A stretch of 64,000 nt of DNA from Crocinitomicaceae bacterium (GTDB lineage: Bacteria > Bacteroidota > Bacteroidia > Flavobacteriales_D > Crocinitomicaceae): assembly GCA_016708105.1 (NCBI GenBank), contig JADJGJ010000004.1, positions 186,001 to 250,000 of the forward strand, written 5' to 3'. Position numbers and translations under genes: made by a program. This document shows positions 1 through 8,407 of this stretch, in pieces. The stretch's first letter is position 1; each line of letters starts with the position of its first letter. The notes beneath the pieces were generated by a model. The model was not told the origin of the DNA and did not search any database. It was given only the letters and a program-made list of their open reading frames with translations.

Positions 1-13
1 ATCTTTTTGATTA

Positions 14-104
14 GCAATGGTAGATTAACGCTGTGTGATTTTTGATATATAGGCAATGGCTACTGGTCTTCTCACTTTGAAGGGAGATTGAGAGGGATGA
101 CCGT
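14..104. repeat. Dispersed intergenic repeat, copy 1
   Basis: This non-coding stretch is clearly similar to 4384-4473. Shared blocks include GATTAACG, a GTG(T/C)GATTTTTGAT block, and a final block running from GGTCTTCTC through TTTGAAGGGAGA to TGAGAGGGATGACCGT. In copy 2 the middle forms a TCTCCCTT-TG-AAGGGAGA hairpin; here one arm has a mismatch. Similarity is by eye. Such GC-richer hairpin repeats between genes are common in Bacteroidota genomes. Function unknown. Confidence 0.6.
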
Positions 105-189
105 ACGGAATCGGTTTTCTAATTTCGTGTTGTAAACATTTCATAGAAACCCGTAACTAACCTCACTGTTTTCGCTATATTTAGTATCC

Positions 190-1506
190 ATGAAATTGAT
201 TTCAACCTTACTCTTCATCTTTGCTTTTACCTCAGCTTTTGCACAGGTGTGGCCCTGGTTTTTTTCTGAAACAGCGTTTAAAAAATGGTTGATTGAAAAG
301 GATGTGAAGTGTTTGAAGTATGTGAGTGCGGATTTGCCATACGAATATGTTAAATCTCAAAGCAATTACCAGTGGGTAAAAAAAGGAATTACTTCGTATT
401 TTTTTGATGAAAATTCATTACTTGAAAAGGTTAAAATTGAAGCTATTGATATTAGTATTCACCATGATAGTTTAAACACTGAAAATAATTACAATTATAT
501 TATAAATAGGATGTTGCCATATATGCCATTTTCGGCTGATAATGATGATGTAAGAGATCTGGTTGAATATAATCGGTCTAAATTTTATCCTGGAATCAAA
601 ATCAAATTCATGAAGTTGGCAACAACACCTGGGTTAAAAGTTTTTGCAAATTATCAATTTGTCGATTATACGCCTTTTTCATTCGACTATGCCTATGAGC
701 TGTTGCAAGAAATTTATTTGAATAATGAGGAAATAATTTCTGTAAAAAATTACGGTTACGGAGGTGAAATTTGGATTCCATATATTGGTGTTATCGAATA
801 TGAAAAAGAAAATGATACTCTTTCATTTCTAAAGGAGAAAGCGCATACTAGCGATTATTATTATGCTTACGATACACTCATCTATTATCCATATTATCAG
901 AAAACTTCTGCCGATAAAAAGCAAATTGAATTGGGAATCCGTCTTAAACATAGTTCAGGCATATATTGTTTTTTTCCTTTCAAGAAAGTAATAACTGAGA
1001 AAACGGATATAGAAGAAAGTAAAACTATTTTGCAATTATGTGATCGTGATGTTAAAATGCTGCCAATTTCCTTTCGAAGTAGGGAAGACTATAAATGTCT
1101 GAGTCATGGAAGTGGTCTGTGGGTGTCTGATTATTATGAGTATTGGTGGACAAATTGTAATGATGATCTGTCAGATTTTAACCTTGAAAAAACAAAAATC
1201 GTAACAAAACTCAACAAAAAAACCAACGAATTTTCTGAGAAAGTAATTTATGAATGGAGCAACAACGAATGGCATATAATTTCAGAAGAAACCAAAACAA
1301 AAACCGGTTATCTGCAAAATTATTATCCCGTTGGTTGGAAAAAACCAATTTATCAAATTGTAATTTCAACGGATGTAAACAACGACCCGGTTTTTACAAA
1401 AGTTGTTCATGAAAAAGAAGAAATACTTTTCAGAATTTCAGGTGACTCCATTTATCTGACAAAAGATGAAAATATGTATGGGCATTTTTTGGTGGAGTAT
1501 GAATAG
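190..1506 (+). CDS. Secreted protein of unknown function
   Basis: This 438-residue protein begins with a clear signal peptide (MKLISTLLFIFAFTSAFAQ, cleavage predicted after AFA-Q), so it is probably exported. I recognise no domain. The body is rich in Tyr, Asn and charged residues, with a Tyr-rich stretch near residues 225-240, and no C-terminal T9SS sorting domain is evident. It ends six bases before the convergent stop of the HigA-like antitoxin gene. Its last ~30 codons are duplicated as a decayed fragment at 10456-10553, so this family has been amplified or shuffled in the genome. The open frame and signal peptide are seen directly; the function is unknown. Confidence 0.8.
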   Translation: MKLISTLLFIFAFTSAFAQVWPWFFSETAFKKWLIEKDVKCLKYVSADLPYEYVKSQSNYQWVKKGITSYFFDENSLLEKVKIEAIDISIHHDSLNTENNYNYIINRMLPYMPFSADNDDVRDLVEYNRSKFYPGIKIKFMKLATTPGLKVFANYQFVDYTPFSFDYAYELLQEIYLNNEEIISVKNYGYGGEIWIPYIGVIEYEKENDTLSFLKEKAHTSDYYYAYDTLIYYPYYQKTSADKKQIELGIRLKHSSGIYCFFPFKKVITEKTDIEESKTILQLCDRDVKMLPISFRSREDYKCLSHGSGLWVSDYYEYWWTNCNDDLSDFNLEKTKIVTKLNKKTNEFSEKVIYEWSNNEWHIISEETKTKTGYLQNYYPVGWKKPIYQIVISTDVNNDPVFTKVVHEKEEILFRISGDSIYLTKDENMYGHFLVEYE

Positions 1507-1512
1507 TTAAGA

Positions 1513-1893
1513 TCACACTACCCTCAACAACAAATTCCCATCAATGCCCAAAACCTGATGCATGGCTTTAATAAATGAAATATTGGGTTTGCGTTTGTTG
1601 TGCATGATTTCAGAAAGTTTTGTGTCGGTGATATTCAGCAATTTTGCCAACTCTTTTTGCTTGAGTTTTTTCTCAAACATTTTTAACTCAATTAAGCCTT
1701 GCACCGTCTGAGGCATGGGTATCGTATAGTGTTCGTCTTCATACTCCTCTACCTTTTTGGTATAATTATTTAAATCCTTCAGCTGCTTTTTGGTCAGTTT
1801 TTCAAAGCCTCCCTTCTTAGTAGCTATAGAAAGAAGTTCATTCATCCTCTTTTCGATGATGTCAAATTCCTTTTTAGTCAATTTTGTTTTCAT
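1513..1893 (-). CDS. higA: HigA-like antitoxin, XRE-family HTH protein
   Basis: A 126-residue protein with a C-terminal helix-turn-helix: QKELAKLLNITDTKLSEIMH and then NKRKPNISF lie in the last third, as in the HigA/XRE antitoxins that follow HigB toxins. The N-terminal half is a charged helical region. I place the start at the ATG at 1893. It overlaps the TGA of the upstream toxin frame as ATGA, which suggests translational coupling; a TTG at 1905 is an alternative. HigA normally binds HigB and represses its own operon. Here the toxin frame is interrupted, so this antitoxin is probably an orphan, possibly acting as a repressor or against other HigB proteins. Confidence 0.85.
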   Translation of the reverse strand: MKTKLTKKEFDIIEKRMNELLSIATKKGGFEKLTKKQLKDLNNYTKKVEEYEDEHYTIPMPQTVQGLIELKMFEKKLKQKELAKLLNITDTKLSEIMHNKRKPNISFIKAMHQVLGIDGNLLLRVV

Positions 1894-2183
1894 ACTGTTT
1901 TGCAATTAATTTTATCATACTCTTTATGTGTCCCGACAAATCGTATGTACATGGTTCGGGTTGAAAAATGAATCATAGCAACTACCCGGTATCAGTTGCC
2001 AGCCACATTAAACACATACCTGTCATTTCCGACGCTGTCAACGGCGTTAAATGTTTGTTTTATTTCATGGAAATCTTTCCAGTCACATAAAACAACTTCA
2101 TGATACCAGCGCAACAGACTCTCCTTTGCCCGAGATTCTCCTTCATAGAAGTCAATGAGCTTGGTTTTGGTGATTACAACCAT
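1890..2183 (-). pseudogene. higB: HigB-family toxin with premature stop
   Basis: Reading the minus strand from the ATG at 2183 gives MVVITKTKLIDFYEGESRAK, later WYHEVVLCDWKDFHEIKQTF and YVFNVAGN, then a TGA (1992-1994). The same frame continues YRVVAMIHF, TMYIRFVGTHKEYDKI and a stop at 1890. This is the full HigB mRNA-interferase layout, about 97 residues. The TGA falls where family members usually have Lys or Arg (GN-K/R-YR), so a single substitution such as CGA or AGA to TGA explains it. The lost part contains the conserved RFVGTHKEYDKI segment, so a 63-residue product should be inactive. Sequencing error or rare readthrough cannot be excluded. Confidence 0.85.
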
Positions 2184-2510
2184 AAAGTAAAGATAGAATA
2201 AAATTATCAAATTCGAAAATATTTTATTATTCTGAGTACTTGGTTTTCCTTTGATTTTCCATTGAAAAAGCCGGTAATATTGGGTTGGTAAAATTGTGAT
2301 TTTGCTGCCGGTCATAGCAACAGCGCAGATAGGTGTGACCGCAAGAAGTACGGTTTTTAAACACATAGAAAATTTGATTTATTTCGTGCTGGTCGCTATT
2401 ATCCTAGGCGCCAGAAAACTTATTTATTAGGATTCGCCCAACACTCAACCGACTTGTTCCGTCATTCTTCTTGACCCATATACAACTGAGTTAAATCAAA
2501 ATACGCATCT
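2184..2510. other. Divergent intergenic region
   Basis: This is the shared upstream region of the higBA relic (minus) and the 2511 gene (plus). On the minus strand TATCTTTA lies just before the toxin ATG and resembles a Bacteroidota -7 box. The open frame extending from the toxin start up to 2366 has unlikely composition and I do not regard it as coding. Nothing else recognised. Confidence 0.4.
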
Positions 2511-4190
2511 ATGATAAAAATAAAATCATTCTGTATTTCCTTTCTTTTAATGGCTTGCTTCTCTGGTGCTCTTTGTCAAGAAGATGACATTAAAATTTGC
2601 GAACTTGCCCCAAATAAAATTGCAGTTTTTGGAAAATTTTATGGGCAGCTTATTTTTAATAATGGCGATACATTGGGGGAATATCTCCTGACTGATTTGT
2701 CGAGGCCGAACCACTTTCTCGCCGTGTGCGATACTCAGGGAAATTTTCTGTGGTCTAAACATCTCAAGGGGGCTAGTAGCGACTGGAGTGGAAATGCTTA
2801 TGGGATAGATATTGTTTCAGATGAGCATCAAAATATATACATCTGTAGCTCATTTGAAGACTCTATTCAATTTAATGATACCACAGTTTTTTATGGCGAT
2901 CAGACATCAACAGCTTTTTTTGCCAAGTTCGATTCTTCAGGGCACTTTAAGTGGTGGCTTCCGTCCATAGAATCAGCGGGCACCATCTCTGAAGCTATAA
3001 CCATGGATATTGATGCATTAGGAAATATTTTTGCTGCCGGTTCATATTGGTATGGTGATGTTAGTTTTGGTGCTGATGTGCTCACGGATAATAGTTATAA
3101 CTATTCCATTTTCATTGTGTCCTTTGATACTTCGGGAAATATAAACTGGGCTAATCAAATGGATGGTGGAGGTCAGGGAAATGGATCAAACCACAATGTT
3201 TATGACTTACAGGTGAATGATGACGGAGATTTTTATATCTGTGGTTATTTTGGGGGGAGTTTCAGCGGATCTATTAATTATGGTTCTTTATCTGTCTGGC
3301 ACAGTGCTCTTACTGCAGATTATCGTGGCTTCATTTTGAAGGGCGATAGTCTCGGTAATGGTATATGGATGTCTGCGGTTGACGGCAATAATTCAACAGT
3401 TATTGCAACAGATGTTACATTAACAAATACTGATCAAATGTACATCAGTGGTACTTTTGAGAACGACCTTACTTTTGCCGCTTTGCCTACTATTTTCGCC
3501 ACACATAGAGATCATTTTATTCTTGCTATGGACACTTCAGCAAGCGCTATATGGTCTCTTCAGGCATCACCTGGAATGACTGGTATTTACAATTATTCTC
3601 TGGGCTGCGCCGCAGACACAAATGATTATATTTATAGTGTAATGTATAAATCAGACGATGTTGAATATTTTCCCCTTCCACAGACAAACTCTTGGTCTCC
3701 ATCTGTATTTGTCCGGCATCGGGCTAATGGAGAGGCTATTTGTTTAACTGAAAGCGACAAAGAATACGAAGATATTATTGTCAGTGCCGATCAATATATT
3801 TACACAGTAAGCGGTGACAAGGGGTGGTTTTATCCTGGTACTGCAATTGATATCGAAATTCAAAAATGGAATTCGGATTGCGAATTGTTATCAACCTTCA
3901 TTATTGATCATGATTACTATTACGATGTGAGCCTAAGCGAAGCAGAACCGTTAGAAGACATTAGAGTTTATCCAAATCCCGTAAGTAATGATCTCAGCGT
4001 TTCTTTCGATCAAAATTCGTGTATAGAAAAGATTTTAATCGTAAACATTGATGGAAAAATCGTGCTCGAAAAAAATATTTTTTCGCAATCAACGGCTGTT
4101 TTCAATGTGTCTGATCTTGTTCCTGGAATTTACATTGTTCATTTAATTTCAACAAGCGGAATTGATCTTGTCCGTTTTATTAAACTGTAA
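2511..4190 (+). CDS. T9SS-exported beta-propeller-like protein
   Basis: A 559-residue exported protein. It has an N-terminal signal peptide (ending ACFSGALCQ) and a C-terminal type A sorting domain of about 75 residues starting at VYPNPVSNDLSVSF and ending GIYIVHL...RFIKL. The middle is made of SBBP-like repeats, such as GNIFAAGSYWYGDVSFG and DFYICGYFGG, each describing a blade-like unit of about 45-50 residues. Such proteins cross the outer membrane by T9SS and are released or surface-attached. Ligand unknown. It stands alone between the higBA relic and the tRNA-Leu region. Confidence 0.85.
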   Translation: MIKIKSFCISFLLMACFSGALCQEDDIKICELAPNKIAVFGKFYGQLIFNNGDTLGEYLLTDLSRPNHFLAVCDTQGNFLWSKHLKGASSDWSGNAYGIDIVSDEHQNIYICSSFEDSIQFNDTTVFYGDQTSTAFFAKFDSSGHFKWWLPSIESAGTISEAITMDIDALGNIFAAGSYWYGDVSFGADVLTDNSYNYSIFIVSFDTSGNINWANQMDGGGQGNGSNHNVYDLQVNDDGDFYICGYFGGSFSGSINYGSLSVWHSALTADYRGFILKGDSLGNGIWMSAVDGNNSTVIATDVTLTNTDQMYISGTFENDLTFAALPTIFATHRDHFILAMDTSASAIWSLQASPGMTGIYNYSLGCAADTNDYIYSVMYKSDDVEYFPLPQTNSWSPSVFVRHRANGEAICLTESDKEYEDIIVSADQYIYTVSGDKGWFYPGTAIDIEIQKWNSDCELLSTFIIDHDYYYDVSLSEAEPLEDIRVYPNPVSNDLSVSFDQNSCIEKILIVNIDGKIVLEKNIFSQSTAVFNVSDLVPGIYIVHLISTSGIDLVRFIKL

Positions 4191-4508
4191 CTGGCATCTA
4201 TAAACACCGACAGCCTCTGCAATGAATTACTAGCTAAAGCAATTTCTTTAGCAAATTGGATCCAAACAAAACACTCAACGCTGAATTGGAAGAGGGGGAG
4301 ACGTTGATTGGGTTGGTTAAGTCTTAGGCATTAACGAAATCTTTTTTGATTTCCCCCAAGGGGGCCACTATTTGGCGATCAACGATTAACGACGTGCGAT
4401 TTTTGATTTGAAAGGTATAGGCATTCGGCAATTGGTCTTCTCCCTTTGAAGGGAGACTGAGAGGGATGACCGTTTATTGCCGTACTTTTTATTTCCCGAA
4501 TCATTTAA
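4191..4508. other. Non-coding region before tRNA-Leu, with repeats
   Basis: There is no plausible gene in these ~320 bases. They hold a small hairpin (GCTAAAG/CTTTAGC, 4233-4252), a CCCCCAAGGGGG palindrome near 4353 and a dispersed repeat (separate entry). Confidence 0.5.
4384..4473. repeat. Dispersed intergenic repeat, copy 2
   Basis: Similar to 14-104. It contains a perfect 8-bp inverted repeat, TCTCCCTT-TG-AAGGGAGA (4439-4456). It lies about 100 bp upstream of tRNA-Leu. Confidence 0.6.
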
Positions 4509-4516
4509 TACCTTTG
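4509..4516 (+). promoter_or_regulatory. Candidate -7 box for tRNA-Leu
   Basis: TACCTTTG matches the Bacteroidota TAnnTTTG -7 element. It lies 8 bp before the decayed 5' tRNA copy (4524) and 63 bp before the intact tRNA, which suggests it originally served a tRNA beginning at 4524. No TTG sits at the usual spacing. Confidence 0.45.
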
Positions 4517-4523
4517 CCCGCCT

Positions 4524-4564
4524 GCCCACGTGACGATCCCGATAGCTATCAGGATGGTAAACGA
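4524..4564 (+). pseudogene. Partial 5' tRNA-Leu copy interrupted by an 18-19 bp palindrome
   Basis: GCCCACGTG-CGA followed by TGGTAAACG repeats the acceptor 5' strand and D-arm of the tRNA-Leu that starts at 4579. Between them sits TCCCGATAGCTATCAGGA, a near-palindrome that is absent from the intact gene. The copy has no anticodon arm. It looks like a remnant of a partial duplication or rearrangement at the tRNA 5' end. Confidence 0.6.
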
Positions 4565-4578
4565 GGCATAAAGTGTCT

Positions 4579-4662
4579 GCCCACGTGGCGAAATTGGTAA
4601 ACGTTGCGGTCTCAGAAGCCGTTGGAGTTAAATCCTTGGGAGTTCGAGTCTCCCCGCGGGCA
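4579..4662 (+). tRNA. tRNA-Leu (anticodon CAG)
   Basis: This is an 84-nt class II tRNA. The acceptor 5' strand is GCCCACG (4579-4585). The D-arm contains TGGCGAAATTGGTAAACG. The anticodon loop CTCAGAA gives CAG, reading CUG. There is a long variable arm, a T-arm GGGAG-TTCGAGT-CTCCC (4638-4654), the acceptor 3' strand CGCGGGC (4655-4661) and discriminator A. CCA is not encoded. The fifth acceptor pair is an A-C mismatch. The last 15 bases are also the first 15 of the tandem array downstream, so the current 3' end may have been copied or replaced together with the array. Confidence 0.85.
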
Positions 4663-5447
4663 CAGGTCAGAGCGAGAGTGAGCGTGAGAGCGTTGTCACT
4701 CTCTTTTTTTTCTATGAAATTGGGAGACGAGAAGTTTATCCCGACCATAATGAAATGAAGTGTCGGGAAGTCTCCCCGCGGGCACAGGTCAGAGCGAGAG
4801 TGAGCGTGAGAGCGTTGTCACTCTCTTTTTTTTCTATGAAATTGGGAGACGAGAAGTTTATCCCGACCATAATGAAATGAAGTGTCGGGAAGTCTCCCCG
4901 CGGGCACAGGTCAGAGCGAGAGTGAGTGTGAGAGCGTAGTCACTCTCTTTTTTTTCTATGAAATTGGGAGACGAGAAGTTTATCCCGACCACAATGAAAT
5001 GAAGTGTCGGGAAGTCTCCCCTGGGCACAGGTCAGAGCGAGAGTGAGCGTGAGAGCGTTGTCACTCTCTTTTTTTTCTATGAAATTGGGAGACGAGAAGT
5101 TTATCCCGACCACAATGAAATGAAGTGTCGGGAAGTCTCCCCGCGGGCACAGGTCAGAGCGAGAGTGAGCGTGAGAGCGTTGTCACTCTCTTTTTTTTCT
5201 ATGAAATTGGGAGACGAGAAGTTTATCCCGACCACAATGAAATGAAGTGTCGGGAAGTCTCCCCGCGGGCACAGGTCAGAGCGAGAGTGAGCGTGAGAGC
5301 GCAGTCACTCTCTTTTTTTTCTATGAAATTGGGAGACGAGAAGTTTATCCCGACCACAATGAAATGAAGTGTCGGGAAGTCTCCCCGCGGGCACAGGTCA
5401 GAGTGAGCGTGAGTGTGAGAGCGTGGTCACTCTCTTTTTTTTTATGA
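4648..5447 (+). repeat. 122-bp tandem array of tRNA-Leu tail plus terminator
   Basis: Seven copies start at 4648, 4770, 4892, 5014, 5135, 5257 and 5379. Six are full length (122 bp, one 121 bp) and the last is cut after its terminator. Each unit begins with the tRNA-Leu 3' end (GTCTCCCCGCGGGCAC; copy 4 lacks one base), then an intrinsic terminator (GAGAGTGA, 14-nt loop, TCACTCTC, eight T), then a second inverted repeat TCCCGAC/GTCGGGA. Copies differ at only a few positions. Open frames crossing the array are repeat translations and not evidence of a gene. The layout parallels the E. coli tyrT repeats. Confidence 0.9.
4674..4711 (+). terminator. Intrinsic terminator of tRNA-Leu, first of seven
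   Basis: A perfect 8-bp stem GAGAGTGA/TCACTCTC around a 14-nt loop is followed by eight T. It starts 12 bp after the tRNA 3' end. The same structure recurs about every 122 bp; the last copy near 5401-5441 has a rearranged 5' arm. Confidence 0.8.
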
Positions 5448-5532
5448 GTTTATTCTAATAAATTCTGCCGACTTTTCAGCGTTTTAAAAACGAACTCTTC
5501 TGCTCTGTCAATCAAAAATTTAACCTATTTAG

Positions 5533-5561
5533 TTGAACTGAAGGTCAGTTTATTATATTTG
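5533..5561 (+). promoter_or_regulatory. Bacteroidota-type promoter
   Basis: A TTG at 5533-5535 is followed after 18 nt by TATATTTG (5554-5561). This matches the -33 TTG / -7 TAnnTTTG pattern. It ends 8 bp before the ATG at 5570, implying a very short leader. Confidence 0.6.
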
Positions 5562-5569
5562 CCGCCAAA

Positions 5570-8407
5570 ATGCAGTATTTCTTCAGATATTCTTTGTTTA
5601 TAAGATTGAGCATGGTGTTCATCTGTGGAATTGCTATTCAAGGTCGCTCACAAGAAATATCTGCCCTGCGACAAAAGGTCTATGCCTTGAATGAAATGGT
5701 ACAAGATCCTGAAAGGCAAGTAGGAAATTTCAACCCCGACAGTATGCCTTCTCTTCCAATTGGTATTGCAAAAGAGGTTGGACAAACCTTGGTTATTATT
5801 GCTATTGATAGCGCATATTTTTTGTCTGATGGCGCGTATTTTTCAGCATACATGGCATTAGATTTTCCAAATGCAGATGTTCCACTTGCCTTTGCCGCCA
5901 AGGATATTAAATTTAATCCGAAAGGAATAATTGGTGGTGAGCAATCTAAATTAATGCTTGTCAGCGAGCACCTCATTGATGTGGGTCCAAACACAAAACT
6001 CCTTTTACCTGATGATGGGTCTAACTATGTCAGATGGTCATGCAACGGATTTGAATCAGTAAACCTGCACGGGTATTTTTTGTTTGAAGACGGTATGCTC
6101 TCACCCGCAGAAGGGTCAGGCGATACGGTAGTAACTGCCGAATTTGAAGTGAACGTTACAGATGTCCATAACATGATGGCTATGGTTGATTTCTCTCCCT
6201 TTGTTGTAAAGGGTATGGAAGATTTCAGTTTCACCGTTAGTTCTGCTTATGTTGACATGAGTGATTATGTAAACCCAATGAATGTAAACATGCCTGCTTG
6301 TTATCATGAAAATTATCCTGATGACATCAATCTTTGGCGAGGATTTTACCTGCAATATTTTTCAGTGCAACTACCTGAAGAACTCAACCGATCAGACCAG
6401 CCGGTAGATATTTTTGCCAGTGATCTATTTATTGATGATGCCGGTGTCACCGGAACATTTGGAGCAACCAACGTGTTTTCTACTTCTGAAAACGCCATGA
6501 ACGACGAGTGGTCTTTTTCACTTGATTCAATTGCTATAGGATTGACACTGAACAAAATTACCAAAGGCAGAATGCGCGGAACCGTAGTTGTGCCGCCACT
6601 GGATAATACACAAATGATTTTTACTGCCATGGTAAGCCAGAATGATAATAACCGGCAAACAGACATGTATTTCAGTATGAAGCCGGCATCAACGGTTAGC
6701 ATATCCTGTTTCAATTCTAATCTTGATTTATACTCCTCATCTCAATTTGAAGTACAGCGCATCAATCACTCATTCAAGCCCCGGTTGAGGCTTAACGGGT
6801 TGTGGTCACTCGACAATACGAACTGGAATTTTCAAGGAATCGGATTTGAACAGTTTACCATTATTACTGAGGCGCCTTATGTTACTAACGGTTTGTTTAC
6901 ACTTGTAACATCAGGCACTCAAGCCAAAGCAGGTAATTTCCCGATTTCATTTGATAATATCCAATTTGGTATTTCAAATGGTGACATTGTGTTGGGGGCT
7001 GATATTGCGCTCAATTTTGCCGACACCAGCAATGAAAATAATTTTTCAGCCACCACGGGCGTGCAGATTTATTCTGACATAAGTAGAAATCCCAGCACCA
7101 ATAAAATACAATGGCAATATGATCATTTCAACTTAAACAGTATTGAGCTTGACGTGAATACCACTGTGGTCTCGTTGGATGGCATCATTAATTTCCATGA
7201 CAATGACCCGGTGTATGGAAAAGGATTTTACGGAGGCTTGGAATTTATGATTAATTCCGTGATGGAGACACCCCTCTCCATGGCTTGTGCATTTGGGCGA
7301 GTGAATGGATTTCGGTATTGGATGGTAGACGCAACATTGCCCACTACTATTCCGGTTGGCGCAATTACCATAACCAGCATTACGGGTGGCATTGCGTATC
7401 ACATGCAAAATACGCAAAACCAGAATGATTTAATTTCACAGATATCTACTACCAATTCATCAGGCAATAGTTTATCACCGCATTATGTGCCTGATGAATC
7501 AACGGGGTTGTTCTTCAAAGCGGGCGCAGGTTTCAAACATACACTGAATGAATCAACGTTGAACGGAGACGTGTTATTCAGCATTGCTTTTAATTCAAGT
7601 GGTGGTCTTCAATATATTAATTTCAGCGGCGATGCGTATACCATGTGTAAAATTGAAGAGCGTCACAACTCGTCTAATTACGGGCACGGACAAGTGTATA
7701 TTAATTATGACAATCAGCAAAAAATATTGGATGCACAAATTGCCGTTACAGCGCAATTCTCAGGAGCAATCACAGCAAATATCTGGTCTCAGTTTTATTT
7801 TTCACCTGGACTTTGGTTTGTTACATTGGGTAAACCATCAATGCAATGCACAGTAAACGTATTGAATCTTGCAACGGTAAATGCTTATTTTATGTTTGGG
7901 CAAAATCTTGAACCCATGCCGCCTCCGCCTCCGCAAATTGCTAATGTATTTAGCTCAGTAACTTCTCAACGCAGTTCTTCGCACATTGCAAGCGGAAACG
8001 GACTTGCTTGCGGTATGAGCATTGGGGCATCCTTCAATAAATCTTTTAGTATTACCGATAATATTTCTGTATATGCTGCCGGATGGGCAACCATGGGGTT
8101 TGATATGACCATGTATAAATACGCCAGCACAACCCATTGTGAAGGATCTTCAGAGCCTTTTGGAATGAACTATTGGTATCTGCAAGGTCAACTTTACGCG
8201 GGCATGGGAATTAATTTGGGCGCAACCTATGGCAATCAAGATATGACTATTATCTCAGGTAACGTGGCCGCGTTGCTCCAGGCCAAAATGCCTAAACCAA
8301 GTTATGTTTTTGGCGGCATTCATGTTGATGCAAGTTTGTTCGGCATTTTTAATCTTGATTTTGATGCTCAATTTGAGTTTGGTGAAAATTGTGTGGTTGT
8401 TGGATGA
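5570..8407 (+). CDS. Large secreted protein of unknown function
   Basis: This 945-residue protein has an N-terminal signal sequence ending near GIAIQGRSQ and no recognised domain. Most of it looks like beta-rich repeats with alternating hydrophobic residues (for example SFDNIQFGISNGDIVLGADI), and a proline run MPPPPPQ lies near residue 784. The final 150 residues are Gly-rich and beta-barrel-like (YAGMGINLGATYGNQ). It ends with an ATGA overlap into the FN3-domain gene, so the two are almost certainly co-translated. There is no C-terminal sorting domain. An outer-membrane or periplasmic scaffold is possible, but that is inference only. Confidence 0.85.
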   Translation: MQYFFRYSLFIRLSMVFICGIAIQGRSQEISALRQKVYALNEMVQDPERQVGNFNPDSMPSLPIGIAKEVGQTLVIIAIDSAYFLSDGAYFSAYMALDFPNADVPLAFAAKDIKFNPKGIIGGEQSKLMLVSEHLIDVGPNTKLLLPDDGSNYVRWSCNGFESVNLHGYFLFEDGMLSPAEGSGDTVVTAEFEVNVTDVHNMMAMVDFSPFVVKGMEDFSFTVSSAYVDMSDYVNPMNVNMPACYHENYPDDINLWRGFYLQYFSVQLPEELNRSDQPVDIFASDLFIDDAGVTGTFGATNVFSTSENAMNDEWSFSLDSIAIGLTLNKITKGRMRGTVVVPPLDNTQMIFTAMVSQNDNNRQTDMYFSMKPASTVSISCFNSNLDLYSSSQFEVQRINHSFKPRLRLNGLWSLDNTNWNFQGIGFEQFTIITEAPYVTNGLFTLVTSGTQAKAGNFPISFDNIQFGISNGDIVLGADIALNFADTSNENNFSATTGVQIYSDISRNPSTNKIQWQYDHFNLNSIELDVNTTVVSLDGIINFHDNDPVYGKGFYGGLEFMINSVMETPLSMACAFGRVNGFRYWMVDATLPTTIPVGAITITSITGGIAYHMQNTQNQNDLISQISTTNSSGNSLSPHYVPDESTGLFFKAGAGFKHTLNESTLNGDVLFSIAFNSSGGLQYINFSGDAYTMCKIEERHNSSNYGHGQVYINYDNQQKILDAQIAVTAQFSGAITANIWSQFYFSPGLWFVTLGKPSMQCTVNVLNLATVNAYFMFGQNLEPMPPPPPQIANVFSSVTSQRSSSHIASGNGLACGMSIGASFNKSFSITDNISVYAAGWATMGFDMTMYKYASTTHCEGSSEPFGMNYWYLQGQLYAGMGINLGATYGNQDMTIISGNVAALLQAKMPKPSYVFGGIHVDASLFGIFNLDFDAQFEFGENCVVVG

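Noticed and set aside
1992..2366. A longer 124-residue version of the HigB frame
   Set aside because: The N-terminal 60 residues have no toxin-like features, and the family start aligns with the ATG at 2183.
4573..5447. Open frames of 60-80 residues running through the tRNA tail array
   Set aside because: They are translations of the repeat itself, change frame with every unit and have no homologue I know; an RNA role is more likely than a protein.
4648..5447. A CRISPR array
   Set aside because: The 122-bp units are nearly identical along their whole length, with no variable spacers, and no cas genes are present.
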